In this document: in pieces, positions 19,983-28,186 of the stretch
Layout of the letters: every line of letters begins with the position of its first letter
Position numbering within the stretch: position 1 is the stretch's first letter
Virus record (IMG/VR): IMGVR_UViG_3300030104_000602
Coordinates: 1 to 31,302 of that record
From: a virus
DNA: 31,302 bases
Reading direction: 5' to 3' (one strand)
Notes under the pieces: generated by a model
Database searches by the model: none
The model's input: the letters and a program-made list of their open reading frames with translations, nothing else
Told to the model about the DNA's origin: nothing
Position numbers and translations under genes: made by a program

Positions 19983-22154
19983 ATGGCAGGACAAGACAAT
20001 ACATTTTTAAATGCTAATAACATCTACGAAGAAGTAGAAGGTGAAGCAGGAAAAAATTTAACTTTAGAACAAGACCAACAACAAAACTTAGTTGGTATTA
20101 TTAAAGGTAGATTTGCTTTAGCAGAAGATGCTAGAACTGGTGATGAAAAAAGATGGTTCACAGCATACGAAAATTACAGAGGATTATATAATAACTCTGT
20201 TAAATTTAGAGAATCAGAAAAATCTAGAATATTTGTAAAGATTACAAAAACAAAAGTACTAGCTGCTTTTGGTCAATTAGTTGATGTTATATTCGGAACA
20301 GGTAAGTTTCCTTTAAGCATTTCAGAAACAAAACTTCCAGAAGGAGAACAAGGACAAGCATATCTAGATATGAACAATCCTTCTCCTTCATTAGAAATAC
20401 CTGATAATATAGGTAATCGAATGGAAGACCTTCCACAAGAACAAATGTTGGATGATGTTGGGTATGAAGGTGATGGTAGAGTTTTAAAACCCGGAGCTAC
20501 ACTAAGTAATGGGTTGTTTGAAGATGGTGTTGATAAAATAGCCGAACCATTTTTAAAAGAAGGATATTCACCATTACCTGAAGTACCTGAAATTAATCCT
20601 GCTCAAAAAGCTTCTCGAAGAATGGAGAAGTTAATTCACGACCAAATAGATGAATCAAATGGTTCATCTGAAATTAGAAATGCTTTACTAGAAGCTTCAT
20701 TACTAGGAACAGGAATTGTCAAAGGTCCATTTAATTTTAATAAAGTTTTAAATAATTGGACAACAGATGCAGACGGAAACAGAACATATACTCCATCAGA
20801 AGTTAGAGTACCTCGTATAGAGTTTGTAAGTTGTTGGGATTTTTATCCTGACCCTGCTGCAACTAATATTGATGAATGTGAATTCATAGTACATAGACAT
20901 AAAATGAATCGTAGTCAATTAAGGCAACTTAGAAGTATGCCTTACTTTGATGAAGAAGCAATAAGAGAATGTCTACAAGAAGGACCCAACTATGTAGAAA
21001 AACCTTATGAGTCTAGATTAAAAGATGATTATGAAACTGATACATCTTATAATCCTAACTTTGAAGTTTTAGAATACTGGGGTATTATGGATGCTGAGTA
21101 TGCTAGAGAAGTAGGTATTGAACTTCCTGATACAATAGATGATTTAGACGAAGTACAAATTAATGCATGGATATGTGGAGACTCTTTATTAAGAGCAGTA
21201 ATAAATCCATTTACTCCTGCACGTATACCTTATCATTCTTTCCCATACGAAAGAAATCCTTATAGTTTCTTTGGTATTGGTGTAGCTGAGAACATGGATG
21301 ATTCTCAACAAATAATGAATGGACATGCTAGAATGGCTATAGATAATTTAGCACTAGCAGGTTCTCTTGTTTTTGATGTTGATGAGTCTGCTTTAGTAGG
21401 TGGACAATCAATGGAGGTGTATCCCGGAAAAGTGTTTAGACGACAAGCAGGGATGCCGGGTCAGTCAATTTATGGATTAAAGTTTCCTAATACTGCACCT
21501 GAAAACATGATGATGTTTGATAGGTTTAGACAGTTAGCAGACGAACAAACAGGAATACCAAGTTACTCTCATGGTCAAACAGGAGTACAAAGTATGACTA
21601 GAACAGCATCAGGCATGTCAATGTTGTTAGGTGCATCAAGTTTAAACATTAAAACAGTTGTTAAAAATCTTGACGACTTTTTATTAAAACCTTTAGGAGA
21701 ATCATACTTCCAATGGAATATGCAATTCTTTGAAGGTGGTCTTGATGTAATGGGAGATTTAGAAGTTAAAGCTACAGGAACAAATAGCTTGATGCAAAAA
21801 GAAGTAAGAAGTCAAAGACTTACTATGTTTTTACAAACTGCACAAAGTCCTGCTATTGCTCCGTTTGTTAAGATTTCTAAACTTGTAAGTGAACTAGCCT
21901 ACAGCTTAGATTTAGACCCTGATGAAATACTCAATGACCCTGAAGAAGCTGCAATGATGGCACAGATAATAGGAATGCAAAATGCTAACCAAGCAAACAG
22001 CCAAGAAGTTGAATCCGTTGGTGAACAACCTCCAATGGGAAGCCCTGACGGAGCACCTACAGAACCTCAAGACCTCGGAGTTACAGGTACTGGTGGTGGC
22101 AACATCGGAACAGGAAATGTTCCGGTCGCAGGGGAGAGTGAATTCTCTGGATAA
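19983..22154 (+). CDS. Portal protein
   Basis: Dodecameric channel through which DNA enters and leaves the capsid. The 723-residue protein has the features of podovirus portals: a charged N-terminal region (RFALAEDARTGDEKRWFTAY), a central portion with NPYSFFGIGVAENMDDSQQIMN, and a C-terminal low-complexity tail rich in G, P and E. Its position directly between TerL and the scaffold/coat block supports the call. It is close in length to the P22 portal (725). The tail beyond residue 650 may form the barrel or be disordered. It begins three bases after TerL. Confidence 0.9.
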   Translation: MAGQDNTFLNANNIYEEVEGEAGKNLTLEQDQQQNLVGIIKGRFALAEDARTGDEKRWFTAYENYRGLYNNSVKFRESEKSRIFVKITKTKVLAAFGQLVDVIFGTGKFPLSISETKLPEGEQGQAYLDMNNPSPSLEIPDNIGNRMEDLPQEQMLDDVGYEGDGRVLKPGATLSNGLFEDGVDKIAEPFLKEGYSPLPEVPEINPAQKASRRMEKLIHDQIDESNGSSEIRNALLEASLLGTGIVKGPFNFNKVLNNWTTDADGNRTYTPSEVRVPRIEFVSCWDFYPDPAATNIDECEFIVHRHKMNRSQLRQLRSMPYFDEEAIRECLQEGPNYVEKPYESRLKDDYETDTSYNPNFEVLEYWGIMDAEYAREVGIELPDTIDDLDEVQINAWICGDSLLRAVINPFTPARIPYHSFPYERNPYSFFGIGVAENMDDSQQIMNGHARMAIDNLALAGSLVFDVDESALVGGQSMEVYPGKVFRRQAGMPGQSIYGLKFPNTAPENMMMFDRFRQLADEQTGIPSYSHGQTGVQSMTRTASGMSMLLGASSLNIKTVVKNLDDFLLKPLGESYFQWNMQFFEGGLDVMGDLEVKATGTNSLMQKEVRSQRLTMFLQTAQSPAIAPFVKISKLVSELAYSLDLDPDEILNDPEEAAMMAQIIGMQNANQANSQEVESVGEQPPMGSPDGAPTEPQDLGVTGTGGGNIGTGNVPVAGESEFSG

Positions 22155-22212
22155 ACTTATTACATTAAGAGAACAAGTTAAAGAAGCTTTACTAAGAAAC
22201 GAAGAAATATGA
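22138..22212 (+). CDS. Possible tiny peptide overlapping the portal gene end (24 aa)
   Basis: A short reading frame from a GTG (22138) that follows GGGGAG at good spacing encodes about 24 residues (NSLDKLITLREQVKEALLRN plus three more), a clean amphipathic helix. It overlaps the portal gene by 17 bases and the next gene by 4. The overlap pattern resembles that of its real neighbours. A longer reading of the same frame lies inside portal sequence and is less likely. Confidence 0.4.
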   Translation: MNSLDKLITLREQVKEALLRNEEI

Positions 22213-23468
22213 ATTTAACTAAAGTAGCTAGATTATTTTCTAAAGGAAATAAAACTACAAAAGTAGATGAGCTACTTGAAGATATGCCTTCTTTTGTTGC
22301 TAAAGAAATTCAAGAACCTCAAGGGTCTTCTTGGATAACTAAAGCTCAAGCTAAAGAAGCAAAAAAGAATTTTGAAAAAGAACGAGGAGATTCTCAAGAC
22401 CCTAACGATAGATTACTCCTAGCAGAACTTGATGATATTATATTAGGTAATGTAAAAGGAATTGAACCAACAGAAGATATACTAGGTAAAGGTTGGGAAC
22501 AATTTGCTAAAGGGTCAGATAAAAAAGCTTATCCTTTACGTTTTGCAGGTGATGAAGTTGATAGAGAAATGTTTCAACGAAAGTATATTGGTAGTTATGA
22601 TAACTGGGCAATACAAAAAGAAGACCAAATTTCTGATTGGTTAAGTAAAACAGAAAATGGAAAACGATTTCAACTAGAAACATTTGGACAATTAATTACT
22701 CCTTTAGGAGATACATCTTTAATTAATAAAACAGCTAGAGAAGGGAAAGAAACAGAATTAGAAATTATGCGAAAGCTTAAAACAGAAAATACATCTGATA
22801 TTACATTAGAAGATATTGACAGATATGATTTTGCAGAAGGAGGAGCGACAGCTTCTCAAATGAATAGTTTAATGGGTAATAAAGAAACAACTACTATGCC
22901 TGATGGTACACCTATACCTAATGATGTACCACAAGAAGGAATGGTTCCTGATGAACAAATGGAAGCAGACTATGTAGACTTTGTAGTTGACCAAGCTTTA
23001 AGTCCAGAAGAACAAGATTATTTAAATAAAGAATTAGAAAGCAACGATACACTAAGTATGTTATTTGACAAAGTAATAGAAGTTGCTTCAGAGTTTTCAG
23101 GAGAAGGTCCAGTTGATGGACCGGGAACTGGGATATCCGATTCGATACCTGCAAGGTTATCGGATGGAGAGTTTGTCTTTACAGCAGATGCAGTAAAAGT
23201 TATTGGAGTTGAAAAACTTGAAGAACTTATGGAAGCTGCAGAAGCTCAATATGATGAACGATTAACAGCGTATGACGGTGGAGTTATAAGACAAGAGATA
23301 GAAAAAGTAGAAGCAGAACAAAATGCTCCTGCTGAACAAAATATCAATGTTACTAAATCTACGCTTGACAATCAACAACAAATTGGTCGTCAAGAACAAG
23401 ATTTAGCAGGAAAAGCAATCAAAGAAAATATGATGCTTGACCCTTATCAACAACATGTTAGAAGCTAA
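22209..23468 (+). CDS. Phage structural-type protein with SDSIPARLSDGEFV motif (419 aa)
   Basis: A 419-residue acidic protein between portal and scaffold. A helical N-terminal half with lysine-rich parts is followed by a glycine-rich turn and the motif GTGISDSIPARLSDGEFVFT (near residue 303-324). That motif recurs in phage virion or tail-associated proteins, usually before a small C-terminal domain. Roles such as an internal virion protein, protease-like factor or head accessory are possible. No catalytic triad is evident. It starts 4 bases inside the small peptide and is followed by the structured gap at 23469-23597. Confidence 0.7.
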   Translation: MNLTKVARLFSKGNKTTKVDELLEDMPSFVAKEIQEPQGSSWITKAQAKEAKKNFEKERGDSQDPNDRLLLAELDDIILGNVKGIEPTEDILGKGWEQFAKGSDKKAYPLRFAGDEVDREMFQRKYIGSYDNWAIQKEDQISDWLSKTENGKRFQLETFGQLITPLGDTSLINKTAREGKETELEIMRKLKTENTSDITLEDIDRYDFAEGGATASQMNSLMGNKETTTMPDGTPIPNDVPQEGMVPDEQMEADYVDFVVDQALSPEEQDYLNKELESNDTLSMLFDKVIEVASEFSGEGPVDGPGTGISDSIPARLSDGEFVFTADAVKVIGVEKLEELMEAAEAQYDERLTAYDGGVIRQEIEKVEAEQNAPAEQNINVTKSTLDNQQQIGRQEQDLAGKAIKENMMLDPYQQHVRS

Positions 23469-23474
23469 ACAAAC

Positions 23475-23596
23475 GTAAAGCCACCCTTTTATAAAGGCAC
23501 TTTACATATTATTAACCGAAAGGCTACCTTTACAAACAAGCCCTCTAGTCGACATAGAGCTACCTTGTGAACGAAGCCCTGAGTAGGAGAAAAGAA
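23475..23596 (+). promoter_or_regulatory. Structured, repeated leader before the scaffold gene
   Basis: The 129-base gap holds three related units. Unit 1 is a hairpin: outer stem GTAAAG/CTTTAC (23475-23480, 23500-23505) with inner CCTTT-TAT-AAAGG. Unit 2 has AAAGG-CTA-CCTTT. The sequence GCTACCTT, then AAC and AAGCCCT, occurs twice (23524-23543 and 23560-23579). A hairpin CTCTA/TAGAG (near 23533-23549) lies between. A ribosome site (AGGAG) ends the region. It may be an RNA control element that raises scaffold and coat production. Confidence 0.5.
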
Positions 23597-23597
23597 A

Positions 23598-24461
23598 ATG
23601 ACTGAACCAGTCCAAGAAGAAGAAATAGCAAACCCTTATAATGCCAAAAAGGATTATAATAGGGGTGAGAAAGATAAACCTTTTGTATCATCTGATAGTT
23701 TATTTTTTGAACAAGCTACACCAGAACCTCGTGTAGAAGAATCAAAAAATGTACAATCAGAACCTGAGAATAGTGAAACACCTTATACTCGTCCTGATTA
23801 TAAAAAACGATATGATGATTTAAAAAGACATTATGATTCTAAATTAAATGAATTTAAAGCTAGAGAAGAAGAGTTAATATCAGAAGCTGTAAAAAACAGA
23901 CCTGATTATGTAGCTCCTAAAACTCCAGAAGAACTTGAAGAATTTAAAAAAGAATTTCCTGATGTATTTGAAGTAGTAGAAACTGTAGCTCATATGCAAA
24001 GTAGTGAAAAAGCAAAAGTTCTAGAAGAACAGCTTTCAACATTACAAGCAAGAGAACAAGAATCACTACAACGAGAAGCTTTAACTAGATTGCAACAAAA
24101 GCATCCTGATTTTCAAGATATTAAAAACAGCGAGACTTTTCAGCAATGGGCAAAAGAGCAACCTGAATCTATCCAGTCATGGATATTTAGTAATGCTAAT
24201 GATGCTGATTTAGCTAGTAGAGCTTTAGATTTATTCAAAAGAGATATTGGACTTGATGCTAATCCTTCAATACAGACCCAGTCAAGTTCTGAAACCCGTG
24301 CAAATGCAGCAGATATGGTATCAACGAAAACAACTTCTGTTGACCCAAAAACTGCTAAAATTTGGACAGAAAAGGAAATCAGTCAGTTGAGTATGGCAGA
24401 GTTTGATAAATACGAAAAGGAAATATCAGACGCTATGCAAGAAGGACGGATTGTTAAATAA
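23598..24461 (+). CDS. Capsid scaffolding protein
   Basis: Acidic, helical 287-residue protein directly upstream of the coat protein gene, as expected for a scaffold that guides prohead assembly and is then released. It has a disordered, proline- and glutamate-rich N-terminus. A long coiled coil follows (RYDDLKRHYDSKLNEFKAREE), then more Q/E-rich helix with a FPDVFEVVETVAHM segment, and a charged C-terminal helix pair (MAEFDKYEKEISDAMQEGR) probably contacting coat subunits. No enzymatic motif. Ribosome site AGGAG precedes the ATG. Confidence 0.85.
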   Translation: MTEPVQEEEIANPYNAKKDYNRGEKDKPFVSSDSLFFEQATPEPRVEESKNVQSEPENSETPYTRPDYKKRYDDLKRHYDSKLNEFKAREEELISEAVKNRPDYVAPKTPEELEEFKKEFPDVFEVVETVAHMQSSEKAKVLEEQLSTLQAREQESLQREALTRLQQKHPDFQDIKNSETFQQWAKEQPESIQSWIFSNANDADLASRALDLFKRDIGLDANPSIQTQSSSETRANAADMVSTKTTSVDPKTAKIWTEKEISQLSMAEFDKYEKEISDAMQEGRIVK

Positions 24462-24486
24462 ACTATAACTTAAAGGAGAACGTATC

Positions 24487-25458
24487 ATGGCTCAATTTTT
24501 TGAACCCGGAACAGATACTGATGCTAACTTTGCTAACTCCGTAAGTGGACAAACTAATAGTTTCTTTTTACCTTCGGTTTACTCTAAAAAGGTTTTAAAC
24601 TTTTTTAGGAAATCTTCGGTAATTGAAGCTATTACTAACACCGACTATGCCGGTGAGATATCCTCTTTCGGAGACTCAGTAAAGATTATCAAAGAACCCG
24701 TTATTTCTGTGTCTGATTACACAAGAAATAGCGATACCACAGAAACAAGATTAACAGACCAAGAAATTACTTTGGTTGTTGATAGTGCTAAAGCTTTCAA
24801 ATTCATCGTAGATGATATTGAAACTAACATGTCACATGTCAACTTCAAAGAAGTAGCTTCTAGTTCTGCTGCGTATGCATTGAAAGATTCATATGATGCA
24901 GCAGTTCTTGCTGTTATGTTTGCAGGATTGTCTGCTTCATCACCAAACCATGTGTTAGGTGCTGATAGTGCAACTGATTTAGGAGCAGGAGTCTATGATG
25001 GCTCTGGTGCTGCTGACTTAGGACAGTCTGGTGAAACTGACCCTCTAGACCTTATGGCTAGAATGGCAAGACTATTAGACGAACAAAATGTACCTGAAGA
25101 AGGTAGATGGTTCGTTGGAAGTCCTGACTTCTACGAAGTTCTAGGTCAATCATCTTCTAAATTATTATCTGTAGACTTCAACGCAGGTCAAGGTTCTATT
25201 AGAAATGGTTTAGTTTCAAGTGGAAAATTACGTGGATTTGATATGTACAAGTCTAATAACATTGCTGCAACATCTAATGCTGCAGGTAAATGTTTAGCAG
25301 GTCACATTTCATCTACTGCAACTGCTAACACAATTCTTTCAACAGAAGTGTTGAGAGACCCAACATCGTTTGGTGACATTGTTAGAGGTCTTCATGTCTA
25401 TGGTGCGAAAGTACTTAGAGACGAAGCCTTAGTAGGTGCATTCTACGGAATCGACTAA
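24487..25458 (+). CDS. Major capsid protein
   Basis: 323-residue coat protein predicted to take the HK97/P22-type fold. Position after the scaffold and a following strong terminator are typical. Sequence features are a soluble N-terminus (MAQFFEPGTDTDANFANSVS), a core with IVDDIETNMSHVNF and DSYDAAVLAVMFAGL, and a C-terminal VYGAKVLRDEALVGAFYGID. The region DPLDLMARMARLLDEQNVPEEGRWFVGSPDFYEVL is the kind of segment found in podovirus coat proteins. AAAGGAG lies before the start. Codon use looks richer in C-ending codons than its neighbours, consistent with high expression. Confidence 0.9.
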   Translation: MAQFFEPGTDTDANFANSVSGQTNSFFLPSVYSKKVLNFFRKSSVIEAITNTDYAGEISSFGDSVKIIKEPVISVSDYTRNSDTTETRLTDQEITLVVDSAKAFKFIVDDIETNMSHVNFKEVASSSAAYALKDSYDAAVLAVMFAGLSASSPNHVLGADSATDLGAGVYDGSGAADLGQSGETDPLDLMARMARLLDEQNVPEEGRWFVGSPDFYEVLGQSSSKLLSVDFNAGQGSIRNGLVSSGKLRGFDMYKSNNIAATSNAAGKCLAGHISSTATANTILSTEVLRDPTSFGDIVRGLHVYGAKVLRDEALVGAFYGID

Positions 25459-25469
25459 TCATGAAAGTT

Positions 25470-25498
25470 GGGGGAGTTTTCGGACTCCTCCGCTTTTT
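25470..25498 (+). terminator. Terminator after the major capsid gene
   Basis: Stem of GGGGGAGT with ACTCCTCC (25470-25477, 25484-25491, one G-T pair) and loop TTTCGG, followed by GC and five T. It should limit readthrough into the tail genes and help keep coat protein in excess. Confidence 0.88.
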
Positions 25499-25514
25499 AC
25501 AAAAGGATATAAAT

Positions 25515-25634
25515 ATGTACGGAAAAAATAAAAAAGAAAAAATGATGTCTGGTGGTATGGCTAAAAAGAAAATGATGAAAGGTGGTCGTGTTATGTACAA
25601 AGATGGTGGAATGGCTAAAGCCAAACCTTGTTAA
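25515..25634 (+). CDS. Tiny methionine/glycine/lysine-rich peptide (39 aa)
   Basis: ORF for 39 residues (MYGKNKKEKMMSGGMAKKKM...). Such Met/Gly/Lys-rich repeats of KKMMSGGMAK type occur downstream of coat genes in marine phages. A ribosome site (AAAGGAT, spacing about seven) is present. The function is unknown; it could be a head accessory or DNA-binding peptide. It lies just after the coat terminator. Confidence 0.6.
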   Translation: MYGKNKKEKMMSGGMAKKKMMKGGRVMYKDGGMAKAKPC

Positions 25635-25635
25635 T

Positions 25636-25809
25636 ATGAAAGGTGTAAAACATTACAAACGAGACGGAACCGAACATAAAGGTGGAACTCACAAAATGCC
25701 TAACGGAGATTTACATTCAGGTAAAACTCATGGTAAAACTAGTCAAAAACTATTTCATTTTAAAGACTTAAGTAAAAAAGCAAAACTAAAAGCTAAAAGT
25801 AAAAAATAA
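25636..25809 (+). CDS. Small basic histidine-rich protein (57 aa)
   Basis: ORF with start MKGVKHYKRDGTEHKGGTHK and many K and H residues, ending LKAKSKK. It begins one base after the preceding peptide's stop and overlaps the next gene by one base. A longer reading starting at 25582 would overlap the preceding gene out of frame and is less likely. Probably a small structural or nucleic-acid-binding protein; no family recognised. Confidence 0.65.
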   Translation: MKGVKHYKRDGTEHKGGTHKMPNGDLHSGKTHGKTSQKLFHFKDLSKKAKLKAKSKK

Positions 25810-26576
25810 TGGCAACAACATTTCTAACACTAACTAATGATGTTCTTAGAGAACTTAATGAAATTGAATTAACATCTGCAACTTTTGCAAATGCTAAAGG
25901 AATTCAAAATTTTGTTAAGAATTCTATTAACAAAGCAATAAACGATATAGCAACTGAAGAACCACAACTACCTTTCTTTGCAGTTGCAGCTAGTGGAGGA
26001 ACAGACCCTTTCTATGGTAATGTTACTGTAGCTACAGTAGCAGGTACAAGATGGTATACTTTAAAATCAGGAAGTTCTAGTATTACTACTGACTTTTCAT
26101 CTGTAGACTGGGATGATTTTTATCTTACAACAATAAATGTAAGTGGAGAATCAGCACCTTATGTATCTAGAGGATTAAGATATATAAGTTTAGATGAATG
26201 GACTAGATACTTTAGAGATAATGAAAATCAAGATGATGCTAATACACAAAATTATGGAGAGCCTCAATACGTAGTCAGAAGTCCAGACCATCGTAAATTT
26301 GGTTTAAGTCCAATACCTGATAAAGTTTATAATGTACATTTTTATGCTTATAATGTACCAACAGCTTTATCAGCTTATAGTGATGAAATAGTTTTACCTG
26401 ACCAATATTCTAATGTTATAACTTCTAAAGCTCGTTACTATGTGTGGCAATTTAAAGAAAGCCCACAACAAGCTTCTTTTGCTTTAGAGGATTATAAAAA
26501 AGGAATGAGACAAATGAAATCAAACTTAATGAATCCTGCTCCAATGTACATAACTGATGATAGAACATACTTTTAA
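25809..26576 (+). CDS. Tail tubular protein A-like (gp11-like adaptor)
   Basis: 255-residue protein that probably forms the ring joining portal to the tail. It begins MATTFLTLTNDVLRELNEIE, followed by a helical N-terminal part and a long beta-rich region (SRGLRYISLDEWTRYFRDNENQDD, RSPDHRKFGLSPIPDKVYNVHFYAYN). This resembles T7 gp11-type tail tubular A proteins of marine podoviruses. Position before the nozzle gene is the usual one. Family membership is pattern-based; the call could also be a P22-like adaptor. Confidence 0.75.
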   Translation: MATTFLTLTNDVLRELNEIELTSATFANAKGIQNFVKNSINKAINDIATEEPQLPFFAVAASGGTDPFYGNVTVATVAGTRWYTLKSGSSSITTDFSSVDWDDFYLTTINVSGESAPYVSRGLRYISLDEWTRYFRDNENQDDANTQNYGEPQYVVRSPDHRKFGLSPIPDKVYNVHFYAYNVPTALSAYSDEIVLPDQYSNVITSKARYYVWQFKESPQQASFALEDYKKGMRQMKSNLMNPAPMYITDDRTYF

Positions 26577-28183
26577 TGGCTAAAAGTCAACCATATACAG
26601 TCGCAGTTAATGGAGGACTTGTAAGTTCATCTAATGTAATTGATTTACTTAAAACCCCCGGAGTTGCAAAAGATTTAAGAAACTTTGAAGTATCTACAGA
26701 GGGTGGATACAGACGTATCAATGGTTATCAAAAGTTTGGCACAACAAATGCAACAAGACCTACAGGTAGTGCAACAAATATACTAGGAACATTTACTTAT
26801 GCTGATGGAGTTATAGTAACTGCATCTACTGGAATTTTTTTTAGTAATGATGGAGCAACTTGGGTAAACATAGGAAGAAGCTCTGTAGATGCAAGTGGAG
26901 ATAACTATTCAACCTTTACAGGAAGAAGCACACTAACCAGAACTGGACAAGGACAATGTCAATTTACATTGTTTGATGGAGCTACATTTGATTATGGTCA
27001 AGTTATCATAGCTGATGGAGCTAACAAACCTTACTTGTTTAGAATGGAAGGTACTGGTTCTTTAGCCAGTAGAACTTTTTTTGCAGAAGAAATAACTGTT
27101 ACAGGTACAAAACATGCTAAGTATGTAACAACGCACGATAAACATTTAATTGTAGGAGGAGTTGAAGATAATTTAAGTACAGTATTTTATAGTGCTACTT
27201 TAGACCCTACAAGTTTTAGTGGTACTGGTTCAGGCTCAATAGTATTAGAAGACCAAATAGAAGGAATTAGAGGATTCCGTAATGAATTATTTATATTCTG
27301 TACAAACAGTATATTTAAATTAATAAATATAAATGATTCAAGTAACATTGCAATTGTTCCAGTTACAAAGAACGTAGGTTGTTTAAGCGGATATAGTATT
27401 CAAGAAATTGGTGGTGACTTAATATTTTTAGCACCAGACGGATTAAGAACTATTGCAGGTACAGCAAGAATTGGTGACGTTGAGTTAGGTACAGTTAGTA
27501 AAGCTATACAACCATTAGTTACTGACTTGACAGAAAGCATAAATAGCTATATAATAAGTAGTGTCGTACTACGAGATAAATCTCAATATAGATTATTTTA
27601 TACTGATTCAAGTTTAGAACAAACACAACAAAAAGGAATAATAGGAACACTAAGACCAGAAGGATTTCAATGGTCTGAAACAAGAAGTTTAGAAGTTACT
27701 GCAATTGGTTCAGGATTTGATAGTAACAATGTAGAACAATATTATCATGGAGATACTGAAGGATATGTTTATCAACATGATACAGGAAATAGTTTTGATG
27801 GTACTAACATATTAGCTCGTTACGAAACACCTAACTATGATTACGGAGACTTAGGAACTTTAAAAACTTTACATTACGTGAGAGTATCAGCAAGCTCAGA
27901 AGGTATTACAGAGCCTGATGTTCAAGTTCGATTTGATTACGGAAATACAGATATACCCCAACCCCCAGATTTATTTGACTTAGGAGTTATCAATCCTCCA
28001 TCTAAGTTTGGAGATGCTTTATTTAATACAAACGTATTTGGTGGTGGTGATAACCCTTTAATAAGAATTCCATTACAAGGGAGTGGAACAAGTAATAATT
28101 TTACCATTATAAGTGATGATACAAAGCCACCATATACTATAAATGGTTTTTATGTAGATTACATACCTTCAGGCAGGAGATAA
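26576..28183 (+). CDS. Tail tubular protein B-like nozzle protein
   Basis: 535-residue beta-rich protein, probably the hexameric nozzle below the adaptor ring. The N-terminus has a turn-rich pattern (NGGLVSSSNVIDLLKTPGVAKDLRNFEVSTEGGYRRINGYQKFG) common in T7/P22-type nozzle or stabilisation proteins, and repeated beta strands follow. It overlaps the preceding gene by one base. The C-terminal part (DTKPPYTINGFYVDYIPSG) resembles a closing domain of such proteins. No enzymatic motif. Confidence 0.72.
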   Translation: MAKSQPYTVAVNGGLVSSSNVIDLLKTPGVAKDLRNFEVSTEGGYRRINGYQKFGTTNATRPTGSATNILGTFTYADGVIVTASTGIFFSNDGATWVNIGRSSVDASGDNYSTFTGRSTLTRTGQGQCQFTLFDGATFDYGQVIIADGANKPYLFRMEGTGSLASRTFFAEEITVTGTKHAKYVTTHDKHLIVGGVEDNLSTVFYSATLDPTSFSGTGSGSIVLEDQIEGIRGFRNELFIFCTNSIFKLININDSSNIAIVPVTKNVGCLSGYSIQEIGGDLIFLAPDGLRTIAGTARIGDVELGTVSKAIQPLVTDLTESINSYIISSVVLRDKSQYRLFYTDSSLEQTQQKGIIGTLRPEGFQWSETRSLEVTAIGSGFDSNNVEQYYHGDTEGYVYQHDTGNSFDGTNILARYETPNYDYGDLGTLKTLHYVRVSASSEGITEPDVQVRFDYGNTDIPQPPDLFDLGVINPPSKFGDALFNTNVFGGGDNPLIRIPLQGSGTSNNFTIISDDTKPPYTINGFYVDYIPSGRR

Positions 28184-28186
28184 TAA

